Positions 1-11,552 of a DNA stretch of 64,000 nucleotides are shown here, one piece after another. Each line of letters begins with the position of its first letter. The stretch's first letter is position 1. Below the pieces are notes generated by a model. That model did no database searches. It saw only the letters and a list, made by a program, of their open reading frames with translations, and was not told the DNA's origin. A program made the position numbers and the translations under genes. Location: positions 112,172,313-112,236,312 of the forward strand of contig NC_089225.1 of the NCBI RefSeq assembly GCF_963924675.1. Direction: 5' to 3'. The stretch comes from Phocoena phocoena. Its lineage: Eukaryota; Chordata; Mammalia; Artiodactyla; Phocoenidae.

Positions 1-1284
1 GGAGGGAGGGGTATCAAAGAATGTGTGGTCCCAGGTTGAAACCATCACAGTCATTAGCAAATGTGGAGAGTGATACGTTGATGCTATGCAGATATCCTGG
101 GTCGCCCTAAAGCTCATCGGTGGGTGCGCCATTCTTCTTTAAGTGTGAATGCAAAAAGCGAGTTATTTGGGGCATCCGGCGAACTTGAGAGCACGGGCTG
201 GGAAGCCCTGTGTGTTGTGGCACCTGACCCGGCCTCTTCCTGGCCAGACCCCCGTGGCCTTTTCTGCTTCTCCTCGCTGTGGGGCTGCCGGCGGGGAGGG
301 TCTCTGGGTCTCCCGCCCCTTTGAGTGTTCTACTCACTCACTGCTGTGGCCTGGATATGCCGACACCTCCCTGCCCCACACCCGGTCCCCCTTCTCCCAC
401 CTTCCACCAGAAGGGACGTTTTCCACTTTTCATCTCCATCTTCCAGTTTTCTCACGGGACAGGCCTTGCTGCCTCCGCAGTGGGGATGAGATACGCTTGG
501 GAAGATAATTTTCTCTTTTTTGGAGCGGGTAGGGGGAGACTAAAGAGTGGATCGTTATTGAATGGAGGTCTTACACGACGAATAGAAAGAATAATGATTT
601 TTTTCATCTTAACTCACTGTCACTTTTCATAGTCGAGTCATTTATTGCGTAGTTTGAGACGAGATCTCAGTTTTTAAAAGCCCAAGTCTGGCTTGGAAGT
701 GCTCTTGAACGCGTGACATCGTAAAGAAATCTACACGCGGAAAACGATCACCTTCAGTCAGCTGAAGCTCATTTTGCAGTTAAACCTAAATACCTGCGGT
801 TCAGTGGACATGTTTTTTGCTAATTTTGCTCCCTGCTTTTCTACTGTTAAAGTGAGCAAAGACTCGAGGGGAAAAGTCTAGTGGAAAGAAGGGAAAATAC
901 AGTACCTGTCTTTTAGAAATTATCTTAAATAACGAGGAGCCATAGAATGTGAGAAAAATCAGAGAAAAAAATGCAGACCAGACTATTAAAGACGAAATGT
1001 CTAAATTGCCGAGAATTATAAACCTTTCCCTAGAAAATGTCAACATGAAATCCACACAACTCCACGTTCATCGGATTCTAGGGAGCGTTCGGAATTGCCG
1101 TTCTCCCTAAGCTCTGGCCTAGTTCTTCATCTGTGATAACGGTCCTTTTTTTCTTTTCCTGAGATTGATTACTCATTGAGGGTACCCTTGGTAGTAAGAT
1201 GAGAATAACAACAACAGAGGGAGTGGTAGCAGCATTTACTGAGTGGTTAATACACCCTGATCTTCAGGGTGACACTATAAGGCC
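1..1284. other. No gene seen; unassigned single-copy-like DNA
   Basis: I see no exon, promoter or clear repeat. Small ORFs on both strands lack recognisable protein similarity. The last ~50 bases before the LTR vaguely resemble a MIR edge, too weakly to call. Confidence 0.5.
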
Positions 1285-1665
1285 GTGTATAGACTGAATG
1301 TCTGTCCCCACCCCAACCCCTGCCCCAAATTCATATGTTGAAGCCCTAATCCCCAGTATAGCTGTATTTGGAGATGAGGCCTCAAAGGAAGTAATTAAGA
1401 TTAAATGAGGCCATAAAGGTGAGCCCCTGATCCTGTAGGGCTGGTGTCCTCGTATGAAGAGCTCGCTCTCTACGTGTACACAAAGAAGAGGCCACGTGAG
1501 CACACAGGAGAGGGCGGCCGTCCACAAGCCAGGAGGAGAGCCCTCACCATTAGCCACGCTTGCTGGCACCTTGATCTTGGACTTCTAGCCTCCAGAACTG
1601 TTGTGTAAACTGTTGTTTAAGTCGTTTATGTGGCTTTTTGTTATAGCAGCCTGAGTAGACTAAGG
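1285..1665 (+). repeat. MLT1-type solo LTR (ERVL-MaLR)
   Basis: The order of motifs matches MLT1 LTRs: 'ccaaattcatatgttgaag' near the start, 'ggtgtcctcgta' in the middle, then 'accttgatcttggacttct', 'agcctccagaactg' and 'tttgttatagcagcc' at the end. It is a solo LTR with no internal retroviral coding sequence. Its divergence fits an ancient, pre-eutherian-radiation insertion. ORFs inside it are meaningless. Confidence 0.85.
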
Positions 1666-3052
1666 TTGGTAATATCATTCCCATATCAAAAGTGAAGAGA
1701 CAGTCATACAAAGGAGAAATGACTTGCCTTAGCCATCTGGTGGATTTTCCTTTACTTCTCATCATTTTGCTTTATGCATTTGGTGAAATCTTCAGTTTAT
1801 AAAGGTTCTCAACAGTTATTAGCTTAACTGTAAACCTACCCACTTACAGTATACTAGTATTTTCCATGTTTGACTTTTTTCACATTGAATTCTCTTCTCT
1901 TTAGTGTTAATATTTGAAACCTAGGATAGGCTAGGTTTCGATGTGGTAACAAACACCCCAAGCCTGAGAGGTCTGACACGACAGAAGTTTCCCTCCTGCC
2001 CACAGTAGACGCCCATCACAGGTCTGAGGGGCTCACTGTGGCCTCGCAGGGACACTGCCTGATAGTGGCTTCCTTCCCAAGGGCTTCTGCTGTCATCACA
2101 GCAGTGGGCGGGGGGCGCAACGACTTGTTCACTGGCTCTTAACACCTCTGTCCTGAAATGGCACACGTTTCAGGCACAGGCGGCAGGGAGCGTGCTGAAT
2201 GGCTCCCCTGGCTGATGGGACGGCCTCTGTGCAAAGCAGAAAAGGAAGGAAGACCCGCCCCACAGGTGCGCTGCTGGGACAGGAGAGGGCCCCTCCCCTT
2301 AGGTGGGGCAGCCGGCAGGGTGTGTGGCTGGGTTGGGGGCAGGGGCTGCGTGGGGCTCTGGTTCTGAGCATGTTCTGTCCCTTAAGACGGTGCCTGGGAG
2401 CACCACGCGGGGAGCTGCTTCCAGTCACCTCAGCCAGGGTTTAGTTAGCGGGCGGGCCCCCCAGGCCCGGCCCTGGACTGCGTCTCAGCTGAGATGGGAT
2501 GGGCCTTTGCCTCTTCTCAGCCTTCACAGGAATTGTTAGGAGCAGTCGGGGCTGCTGCCGAGACTGCCTTTCAGACTCTTCTTGATGTAGAAGCCACCTC
2601 TGCTTCTTGAATGTTCCAGAACCTGGGGGAAGAACTTACTCTTTTCCTTGATATTCTGAAGTCCTGAGGGCTGCCCCTGGCTACAGCAGCACCCCGACCT
2701 CAAATTGAGGCAGTATCTGAGGACACTGGTCCTTTTGCTTTGTTTTGCTTTCTTTGTTTAGATTGTAACATCGCCTTCATTTTGTTCCCGTGTTAAAGTT
2801 ACATTTGAACGACTTAATGTGGGTGGAGGCAAGCCCTGAGCCTGACCTTTTCCTGCGTGTCCCACGTGGCACTTGTGTTTTAAGATTGCAGGAGCCTGGG
2901 AGCGGCCACGACTGTCCGGCACATCTTCCTGGCACCTGCCAGCTCTTTCCTGATGCCATAATTCTCCTCTTTCCCTACTTTAGGGATTTTCTTTTCTGAA
3001 AGCATGTGGCAGCTCACCAACGGTGTCCAGAGTGCCCACCACAGGCTGGTAT
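1666..3052. other. No gene seen; unassigned DNA
   Basis: The part around 2050-2500 is moderately GC-rich. No splice-bounded exon or clear transposon is recognisable, and the overlapping small ORFs on both strands are typical GC-driven artefacts. Confidence 0.45.
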
Positions 3053-3068
3053 AAAAGACACCTTTCAG

Positions 3069-3188
3069 GTACTTCCCTGGCGGTCCAGTGGTTATGACTC
3101 TGTGCTTCCAATGCAGGGGACCTGGGTTCTATCCCTGGTCGGGGAGCTAGGATCCCAATGCCACCAGGCTCAGCCGAAAAAAAAAAAA
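3069..3188 (+). mobile_element. Short CHR-related SINE with target-site duplication
   Basis: The tRNA-derived head reads 'acttccctggcggtccagtgg' in part, followed by a B-box-like 'gggttctatccctggtc' and an A tail. This is a ~120-bp form lacking the longer cetacean CHR body. Direct repeats flank it: aaaagacacctttcag (3053-3068) and aaaagacactttcag (3185-3199), one base shorter. The repeat pair fixes both boundaries and shows L1-type retrotransposition. Confidence 0.9.
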
Positions 3189-3199
3189 GACACTTTCAG

Positions 3200-4379
3200 T
3201 TCAGAAGACCTGAAGTTTAATCTCGCCTCTCAGGATATTTGCTTTGTGAACTTGGACAAGTCACATGACTCCAATTTTTCTTCGCCTCTCATGCTTTCTG
3301 GTGATGAGCAACTGAAACCATTTTTCCTAGAGACCACCTGTGCCCCCATCACCACCCCAGCTGTGTAGACCCAGGGAGGAATTATCTGGAGATGGTCCCC
3401 TCCAAGCAGGAAGTGATGGCAGGCTGCCATGGAAAGGAAGGGAAAAGCACTGAAATCAAACAGTTTATTACCTCTCCCCTCATTTTCTCAAATTCCTGAA
3501 AGACTCACATCTTTTCAGGATTTTTTTCTCTTTCTCCCTTCTGGGTACCACACTGCCGTGAGATACATCCGTTCCGCCTCTCTGGCTGCCCCAAAGGGAT
3601 CCTCAGAACAGCCAGGGCTGAAAACAGAGAGGAGGCTGTCATCCGTTGCCTTACTTCTGTGGTCAGTGGCGTGGCTGCCGGGCCCGTGGCTTCTGCAGGA
3701 GCTGGAGGGGAGAGGCAGGGCCACAGTCTGGGAGCATCCATGGCCCCCACTGGGGACCCCCACTTAGCTCAGAGCTGGTGGTAGACAGCCCGGCCCCGGA
3801 CCAGGTCCCTCTCTCCCCACCCACGGAATGAGCGCTATTTAATTATCTGTACTCAGCTGAGAGCGCGGTGATGGTAGATGCAATTATAGGTCAACCTGAG
3901 GGCATTCTCCATGTATTTTTAGATTTTATTTTCAAAAGGAAGATGGTATTTTTCAGGCCACTGTTGATACCGGACTGCAAAGGAGCTTGACATTTTTTTA
4001 CTTTTCATTTTATTTATTCCTCTGTTCACTGTCTCCTTTCTCCCGCCGTGGAACAGCCACGGGGCTGGTATGAACCCCTGGGTTGTCTTTTTGTTCATGT
4101 CCCTGTTGCCTCAGGTATTCACTCCTTCTCTGACCTGACAAACAAGTCTTGACTAGCCCCTACAGGTACAGTGTGCTGGGGCCACAGAAGGAGAAGATGT
4201 GGTGCTTATCTCAACAACCTCACTTACAAATGGCCCTCCGGCCACTGGGCCGATTTTACCGATCACGTCCACTGTGCTGGAGACACAGCAGTGCTCAGGC
4301 AAAGTCCCCACCCCCTGTAACCCTAAAGATAAACTTCTGAACGGGCAGCTCTGCAACAATGTCAGGGGTTGAAAGGGCT
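3200..4379. other. No gene seen; weak ancient-repeat traces
   Basis: No exon is recognisable. Around 4115-4200, words such as 'tgtgctggggccacag' look like the common L2/MIR-class tract, but are too decayed to bound. An AT-rich tract at about 3840-4020 has no assignable identity. Confidence 0.4.
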
Positions 4380-5080
4380 TTGCAGAAAAGCAGGAGGAGA
4401 GGCGTAAGGAGGGAAATGGGATTGCCCTTGTGATGGCTTATCGGTGGGGGGGCTCCCTGACAAGGCGCTATCCCAGGTAGAGGGAACAGCAGGTGCGAAG
4501 GCCACAGGTTGAGAGCAGGCCTGAGCGGGGAGGCTGTGGCGCTGAGCGCAGTGCACCCAGGGAGAGAGACAGCTGGGGGCTGCCTCCTGTGGGGCCTTCC
4601 AGGACGTTGTGAGGCTTGAGTTTTCTCTCCTCGTGAGATGGGTGGCTGTTGGACAGCCCCAGTGGAAGACGGCCCGCTCTGGCCTGTGTCTTAAGAGGAT
4701 TCTTCATGGCGCCACGTGCAGGACCACCGTGGATGGCCGTGCAGTTTGTGCACCGCAGAACCCCGGAGCACACCCTGCAGACCGACTCTTGTATGCATGG
4801 CCATCACCTGCCTGAGCAGGGCTAGCCCTGCATGAGGAGCAGAAAGGAGGATGTGAGGGCAGAAGCAGGGACCAGGCTGGATGCAGTGACCCAGGGTGAG
4901 AGGTGATGGTCGCTGAACCAGAGAGGAGCAGTGGGGGTGGTGAGAGGTGGTCAGATTCCACATGCCTGTGCAACCCAGATTGGCCATGGGATTGGAGAGG
5001 AAAAGAGACACCAGAAGAAGACCCCAGGGGTTTTGCCCTGAGCGACCGGAAGAGGGATGCTGAGGTCTGACAGAGGCCAG
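4380..5080 (-). repeat. L2 LINE remnant, first piece
   Basis: The + strand reads as the reverse complement of the L2 3' half: 'gggaacagcaggtgcgaag', 'gtggggccttccagga', 'gaggtggtcagattcca' and 'aggggttttgccctgagcga' occur in L2 order. It is ancient and heavily substituted. The element appears to resume at about 6085 after intervening sequence, so this and 6085-6539 are probably one L2 copy. ORFs over it, such as 4691-5098 on the minus strand, are decayed LINE or noise. Confidence 0.65.
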
Positions 5081-5279
5081 TCTGGGAGTTGAGCACATGT
5101 CAGTTTTAGGGGGAAAGACCTAGTTACCTCTCTTGACAACTCTGCTCTCCCCGACATGCTCCTCTGAAATGCTCCCCGGGTCCCTCTGGGGTGTGGATTT
5201 TTGATGCAGGGAACCCAGAGGTTAACTCATGGTCCCTAAGGGGTACGTTGACGTTCATTTCTACAAGTTGTATCACACT

Positions 5280-5700
5280 CTTTAAGTTGGAGGTTTATAA
5301 AAATGAATTTTAATGTAAAAAATTTCAAACGTACCCCAAATTAGGGAGACTAGTACAATGAGCACCCATCCATCATCTAGATTCAATAAGATTTCACCAT
5401 ATTTGCTTCAACCAGCTCTCTTTTTCTTTTTTCATTTGCTCATAATAAGCAAATTCCAGATACTGTGTTGCCTCACTCTTACACACATGTCAGTATGCAT
5501 AACTTAACAGCAGGAACATTTTCTTATGTGACCACAATGCTTTCACGCATGGCAAAACTGCCATTAATTCATTGTATCGTCTAATACCCAAACATAGTAA
5601 AAACTTATGATTTTTATTATCTCAAAAATATCATTTTACAATTAGTTTCTTCAAATCAGGATCTACACGTAGTCCAACATCAAGGGCTGCCCCTAAGCAG
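5280..5700 (-). repeat. Probable L1M 3'-region fragment
   Basis: The tract is AT-rich, with words such as 'gtacaatgagcacccatcc', 'atcatctagattcaataag' and 'aagcaaattccagatactg' that occur in old mammalian L1 3' regions. It lies between two L2 pieces that look like one interrupted element, consistent with insertion into it. Subfamily and exact ends are uncertain. Confidence 0.45.
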
Positions 5701-6084
5701 CTTTTAATCCATGGAAGCTCCCTTCTCCCCACCATGTTCTTTCAGAAGCCAAGTCACTCGACCATTAGCCTGTCCTACATTTACATTCCTAGATTTACAT
5801 TCTTTCTAAGGCACTGAGCCTTGAAATCCAGTGCATTTTGCACTGGCGGCACACTTGCTTGGTAGCTCACCTGCCCAGGAGCCACCTGTGGCGAGGTGCA
5901 TTGGGCAGCATAACCCAAGGGGCTCTTCCAGATTCTGGCGAACCTTTCCCTCATAGGTGGTGCTGTGTGCTTCCTGTTGTGTCGCATCGGGAGTTCCTCA
6001 GTGGTGGTCCCGCTTTTAGTGATCTGTGGGTGCAGGTCCTTCCACTGCAAACTTGCCCATCCGAAAAGCTATGGGGCTTTCACT

Positions 6085-6539
6085 TTCTGAGATGGGGAAA
6101 ACTGAGAAATCAGGGAGTCAGGAGTTGATTTTTGCACATGTAACATCTGAAAATCCTATTTGACATACAATGGGAAAGTAAACGACGCAGTTGGATGTGA
6201 GCTTGGAACTCAAGAGCAAGATCTCGGCTGGGGATATAAACTTGGGAGTCACCAATGTATTGATGGTGTGAGTATAGATGACAGCACCAAGGGAACAAGG
6301 GCCAGTGTTGAGAGGTCACTAAGGTAAGGAACCAGCAAGGCAGGCTGAATGCTATCCCAGATGCCAAGTGAGGAAACTATCTATAGAAAGAAGGGATCAC
6401 CTGTGTCAGGTAACACCCATGGGTTGGGGAAGGCTAGGGCTGAGAAGTGACCATTGGATTTGGAAGTGACCTTGATGAGAGCTGGTTCGGTGGAGTAGTA
6501 GGGGTGGACACCCGACTGGAGTAGTTTCAAGAGAAAAGC
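6085..6539 (-). repeat. L2 LINE remnant, second piece
   Basis: The text continues the antisense L2 order: 'gcagttggatgtgagcttgg', 'ctggggatataaacttggga', 'gtcaccaatgtattgatgg', 'gagaagtgaccattggattt' and 'agagctggttcggtggagta'. It stops where an L1M begins (about 6540). A short L2-like word (ggagtttagctgt, 9353-9365) after the L1 block suggests the same L2 resumes there. It is the outermost layer of a nested insertion. Confidence 0.7.
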
Positions 6540-6785
6540 GTTCCTTAAAAAATTTAACATAGAATTACTATATGATCCAGCAATTCCACTTCTGGGTACA
6601 TATCCAAAAGCATTGAAATCAGGATCTGGAACAGATATCTGTACACCCTTGTTCATAGGAGCATTATTCACAATAGCTAAGAGGGGGAAGCAACACAAGT
6701 TTTCATCAAAGTATGAATGGATAAACAAAGTGTGATATATATTTACAAGGGAATATTATCCATCCTTTAAAAAGAAGGAAATTCT
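6540..6785 (+). mobile_element. Older L1M (outer), 5' piece of its 3' region
   Basis: This is the ORF2 end and 3' UTR text of a mammalian L1: 'ccagcaattccacttctggg', 'caatagctaag', 'gaatggataaacaaa' and 'tttaaaaagaaggaaattct'. It breaks off at 6785 and resumes at 8882-8901 exactly where the consensus would continue, because a younger L1 inserted there. Confidence 0.8.
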
Positions 6786-8262
6786 TCTCAGATCATCCAG
6801 ACAGAAAAATCAATAAAGAAACACTGGCCTTAAGCAATACATTAGACCCGATGGACTTAATAGATCTATATAGAATATTCCATCCAAAAGCAGCAGAATA
6901 CACATTCCTTTCAAGTGCTCATGGAACATTCTCCAGGATAGATCACATGCTAGGCCACAAAAGAAGTCTCAATAAATTTAAGAAGATTGAAATCATACCA
7001 AGTATCTTTTCCAACTATAATGCCATGAGACTAGAAATCAACTATAAGAAGGAAACCTGTAAAAAACACAAACACATGGAGGCTAAAAAATATGCTACTG
7101 AACAGCCAGTGGGTCACTGGAAGAAATCAAAGAGGAAATTTAAAAATACCTGGAGACAAATGAAAATGGAAACACAACAACCCAAAGTCTATGGGACACA
7201 GCCAAAGCAGTTCTAAGATGAAAGTTTAAAACAGTACAAACCTTTTTCAGGAAACAAGAAAAATCTCAAATAAACAACCTAACCTTGCTCCCTGAACCAG
7301 GCTTTGTGGTTTCTAACTATACCACAAAGCTACAGTAATCAAAACAGTATGGTATTAGCACAAGAACAGGTACATAGATCAATGGAACAGAATAGAGAGT
7401 CCAGAAATTAACCCACACTTATATGGTCAATTCATCTACAACAAAGCAGACAAAAATATACAGTTGGGAAAAAACAACTTCTTCAATAAATGGTGTCAGG
7501 AACACCAGCAGCGACATGCAAAAATATTAAAGTGGACTACTTTCTCACACCATATGCAAAAATAAACTCAAAATGGACTAAAGGCTTAAATATAAGACCT
7601 GAAACCATAAAACTCATAGACGAAAACATAGACAGTACTCTCTTTGACATCAGACTTAGCAATAGTTTTATGGATCTGTCTCCTCAGGCAAGGGAAACAA
7701 AAGCCAAAACCAAAAATAAACAAATGGGACCAAGTGAAACTGAAAAGCTCTTGCATAGCTAAGGAAACTATCAACAAAACAAAAGCCACCTACTGAATGG
7801 GAGAAAATATTTGCAACTGGTATGTCCAATAAGTAAGTGGTTAATATCCAAAATATATAAAGAACTCATAAAACTGATATCCAAAAAACAAACAACCCAA
7901 TTAAACAATGGACAGAGGACCTGAATAGACATTTTCCCGAAGAATACATACCGATAGCTCCAGACACATGAGGAACATCACTAATCAGGGAAATGAGAGT
8001 CAAAACCACAATGAGATACCACCTCACACCTGTCAGAATGGCCATCATTAAAAAAGACAAGAAATAACAAGGGTTGGCGAGGATGTGGAGAAAAAGGAAG
8101 CTTTGTGCACTGTTGGTGGGAATGTAAATTGGTGCAGCTACTATGGAAAGAAATCTGGAATTTCCTCAAAAAATTAAAAATAAAACTACCGTACAATCCA
8201 GCAATTCAACTTCTGGGTATTTTTCCAAAGAAAACCAAAACACTAATTCAAAAAGACATATG
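6786..8262 (+). mobile_element. Younger L1 (inner), ORF2 fragments with RT domain deleted
   Basis: The translated start (6851-7216) is L1 ORF2 from the end of the endonuclease domain: DLIDLYRIFHPKAAEY, then AHGTFSRIDHMLGHK. After about 7285 it jumps to the ORF2 C-terminal region (text around 'caaagctacagtaatcaaaa' and 'gaacagaatagagagtccag'). The reverse transcriptase region, roughly 1.7 kb in an intact L1, is missing. The reading frame is broken, so this is a dead copy. Target-site duplication: aaaaagaaggaaattct (6769-6785) and aaaaagggaaggaagttct (8882-8900). Confidence 0.85.
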
Positions 8263-8376
8263 TGGGACTTCCCTGGAGGTCCAGTGGTTAAGACTCTGCT
8301 CTCCCAACGCAGGGGACAGGAGTTGGATCCCTGGTCGGGATCCCGCATGCCATGTGGCACAGCCAAAAAAAAAAAA
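8263..8376 (+). mobile_element. Short CHR-related SINE inserted in L1
   Basis: The body begins gggacttccctggaggtcc and ends in an A tail. It is flanked by aaaaagacatatg at 8250-8262 and 8377-8389, a perfect 13-bp duplication. The SINE cuts the 3' part of L1 ORF2, so it is younger than that L1. Confidence 0.92.
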
Positions 8377-8389
8377 AAAAAGACATATG

Positions 8390-8489
8390 CACACCAGTGC
8401 TCTTTGCAGCATCATTTACAATGGCTAAGATACGTAAGAAACCTAAGTTTCCATGGATAGACAAATGAATAAAGAAGAGACGGTGTGTG

Positions 8490-8521
<32 letters not shown>

Positions 8522-8881
8522 CACACACACACACATACATATACACACAATGGAATACTACTCAGCCATAAAAAAGAATGAAATCTTGCCATTTGTGATG
8601 ACATGGATGGATCTAGAGGGTATTATGCTAAATAAGTCAGAGGAAGACAAATCCTATGTGATTTCAGTTAAATGTGGAATCTAAAAACCAAAACAACTGA
8701 ACAAACATAACAAAATAGAAACAGAGTCATAGATACAGAGAACAAACAGGTGGTCACCAGAGGGGAGGGGGATGGGGGACAAGTGAAATAGGGGAGGGAA
8801 ATTAAGAGGTACCAACTCTCAGAAAGTAAATGAGTCATGGGGATGAAATGTACAGCGTGGGGAATATAGTCTTAAGTTTGG
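8390..8881 (+). mobile_element. Younger L1 (inner), 3' end after the SINE
   Basis: The text resumes ORF2/3' UTR sequence ('atggaatactactcagcc', 'gacatggatggatctagagg') and ends with the 3' UTR words 'caggtggtcaccagagggg' and 'gaaatgtacagcgtgggg'. A TG/TA/CA repeat lies within it. The element ends at the 3' target duplication (8882). Confidence 0.8.
8482..8549 (+). repeat. Compound (TG)n-(TA)n-(CA)n microsatellite
   Basis: About 22 bases of TG are followed by tatatgtgtatatatatata, then about 16 bases of CA and a short variant tail. The two arms are reverse complements of each other, so a single strand can fold into a hairpin. It lies where L1s commonly carry a short TATACAC tract, and has expanded. 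Confidence 0.9.
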
Positions 8882-9240
8882 AAAAAGGGAAGGAAGTTCT
8901 GTCACATGCTACATCGTGGATGAGCCCTGAAGACATTCTGCTAAGTGATGTAAGACAGTCACAAAAAGACAAAGACTGCATGATTCCACTTGTATGAGGT
9001 GGAATCTAAAGATAGGAAGAAGATGGTGGGGGCCAGGGGCTGGGGGAGCACGAAGGGGAGTTGGTCTTTAATGGGAAGAGACTTTCAGTTGAGGAAAATG
9101 AAAATAGTTCTGGAAATGGGTGGTGGTGATGGTTGTACAACAACGTGAATGTACTTAATGCCACTGAAGTGTACACCTAAAAATGGTTAAGATGGTAAAT
9201 TTTATGTTATGTGTATTTTACCATAAAAGAAAAGGGTGTA
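8882..9240 (+). mobile_element. Older L1M (outer), 3' terminus
   Basis: This continues the 6540-6785 element: 'cacatgctacatcgtggatg', 'gcatgattccacttgtatga', 'gggggccaggggctggggg' and the terminal words 'gtgtacacctaaaaatggtt', 'taaattttatgttatgtgta' and 'ttttaccataaaa'. These match L1M-type 3' UTR sequence. A-rich flanks (caagagaaaag near 6528, aaaagaaaaggg near 9230) may be its own degraded target duplication. Confidence 0.8.
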
Positions 9241-9569
9241 GGGAGAGAGGGAAGTTGAGGCAGGGTCGGACTGCAGGGGCGAGGTGGGGAGTGCCAGATG
9301 GGAGGTGGGGATGAGAAAGGAATTAAAAAAGAAAATGGGGGTCATTCTGTGAAGGAGTTTAGCTGTATAGAAGATCGAGGGCAATACATTAAAAATGTAC
9401 AAAGTTAAGGAGAGAAAGCGATCACTTTGGGCCACTTCTCCATGGTGACCTTGGAGGCAGCAAAAAATCCAGTAAACTCTTGATTTGGTATAATTTTCAG
9501 GCCAGGCTAAATATGCTTCCAGGGAGTGTGTCTGCAAACAGATCATGCCAAACGGATTATATAAAACAG

Positions 9570-9705
9570 ATATCTCTAGGGTGATGGAAATGTTCTAAAA
9601 TTAGTGAGGCGATGGTTGCACTGCTCTGTAAATGTACCGAAAATCCTTGAATTGTACACCCAAAGGAGATGACTGGTGTGTGAAATATACCCCGGTAAAG
9701 CTGTT

Positions 9706-9708
<3 letters not shown>
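9570..9708 (+). repeat. L1M 3'-end fragment
   Basis: The words 'gggtgatggaaatgttcta', 'gatggttgcactgctctgta', 'ccttgaattgtacaccc' and 'ggtaaagctgttaaaa' are typical of an old L1M 3' UTR. It ends in a CA repeat that probably grew from the A-rich tail. Confidence 0.75.

Positions 9709-9745
<37 letters not shown>
9709..9745 (+). repeat. (CA)n microsatellite
   Basis: This is an uninterrupted run of about 18 CA units at the 3' end of an L1M fragment. It is probably length-polymorphic. Confidence 0.97.
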
Positions 9746-9747
<2 letters not shown>

Positions 9748-9749
9748 TG

Positions 9750-11545
9750 ATCATGCTTCCCTGTAACCCGCCCTTGTGCCTTATCCACAGGCACCCTGTC
9801 CGTCGCCCCCATTTCACCAGGAAGGGAAGGTGGTCGTGGGCAGTGAGCCTCCCCTTCTGTCCGGGTCCCTTCACAGTCTTAGGACTGGAAAGCGTTCTAA
9901 TCTAGATGTGTGACCTCATCAGAGGCGACTCCCTGGGGACCTGGCAAGTCTGCTCCACTTCTGGGCGCCCACGGTCAAGGCTTCCCCGCAGTCGGGGACC
10001 ATCAGAACGATGCCAGCAGGTGACAGCTCTCGGGTGTCAGCCACGCTCATGGGCCGTGGGGTGGGCAGCCCCTGGGGAGGCTTGAGGGTGCGCCCGGCTC
10101 CTCCACGCCTCTGGCCTGTCACTCGGCCTGGCGCACTGCTGTCGTCTGCCCCGGAAGCAGCAGCTGGGTCAGCAGATAGGAAAGCCGGGCCGGCGACCTC
10201 AGGCTTTCCTGAGTCTCTGTCTGTCTGCAAATAGCTCTGAGCCCAGCTTTTTGTTTGAGAGCCATTCATCACCTCATTCCTTTCCATTCTGTCACCCGGC
10301 CTGCGGATGCCATGAGGGCGGGCCGACCCGGAGGTGCTTCTTAGCGGGGAGGCACTTGGGCTCGGTGACTTGGTGGAGAGCAGCTGTTCCCGCCAAAGTT
10401 CTGGCTCTATAAATGGTGCATAAAGCATCACCGAGCTCTCCACTCAGATCAAACAGGGCCAGGTGACGAGTGCTCTCCTACATGCATGGCATTAAATCAA
10501 GCCATCATAATAACTTAGAGCTGGAAGGGGTCTTAGGGATTATTTATTTCCAGCCCATCTCCTCCATTTGAAAAACAAGACTCAGAGGGCTTAGGACTCG
10601 CCCAAGGATACACATCGATTCGCTGTCAGGACCCAGACGTGCTGCCATGTTTCCTGGAAGCTCTCCCGGGCAGGGCTGACCTCACTCCATCAGGCCTGAT
10701 GTCCCCTTCTTACTATATTTAAATGCTTCAGTGAGGAGGTGCTTACAGTCCTTTAGCCCCAACAAGGCCTGTCTGTTCAGGGAGGAGATCACTCACACGT
10801 TCATCATTAGAGCAACGTGACGATTTTAGGAAATGGAGAAATGGCCGTGACTTGCAGCGGCAGTAAAATCTTAATCTGGAATGAAATTACTTCAGATCAG
10901 ACTTTAGATCGGCCCCAACAGTGGATCGAGTTGTTATCCACATGATCTTAATGTTTTCAGTTTATTCCGGTATTTATAATATTTAGTTGGTTTCAGTTTA
11001 CAAGCGACTTTTTTTCAACGTTAAGGGTGTCTGGCACATGAAAGGCATTTTAAACTCTTAGTTATTCTTTTACCATGTGAGTCAGTAGCTTAGAAACCAG
11101 CACATGGTGGCTTGAGACGTGGCCCCTCTGGGAGGGTCACCCAGCCAGGGGTGCTCAGAGCTGGGGGCGAGCCCAGGCTGGGGCGTGGACATCTCGGACG
11201 ACTGACAAAACTATGTCTGTGCCCAGACTGACTTAGGAACTACTATTCTAGGGCACAACAATCAAAAATACTTTTTGAAATCACAATTGCCTAGCAAGGT
11301 TACAGTGATTTCAGAAGATGCTCCAGGCCACCAGAGCCCGTGGGGCAGGTCGTCTAAACCTCCTAAATCCACGGAAGCTGATCTTCTTGCTTGTGTTGTG
11401 ATTGGATGTATATAGTTCATCTTTTTAACCTCATCATATGATTTAACCAAAGACAGTTCCGTGTATTCCCTGTAGAAGACATAGCAGCTCAGTGTTGATT
11501 GAAACCCAATCATATGAACAAAAGGAAAAGTATCCAAAGATATTT
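9750..11545. other. No gene seen; unassigned, one old repeat core
   Basis: The tract at 10505-10640 (agagctggaaggggtctta, then 'ctcagagggcttaggactcg', 'cccaaggatacaca') looks like a decayed MIR/L2-class element. A TATA-like ctataaatg at 10407-10415 follows moderately GC-rich DNA, but no exon or downstream gene supports a promoter. The rest shows nothing recognisable. Confidence 0.45.
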
Positions 11546-11552
11546 TTATATC

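Noticed and set aside
10400..10445. TATA-like element (ctataaatg) after GC-rich sequence
   Set aside because: No exon, CpG island or open frame follows that could be recognised; a single TATA-like word is expected by chance.
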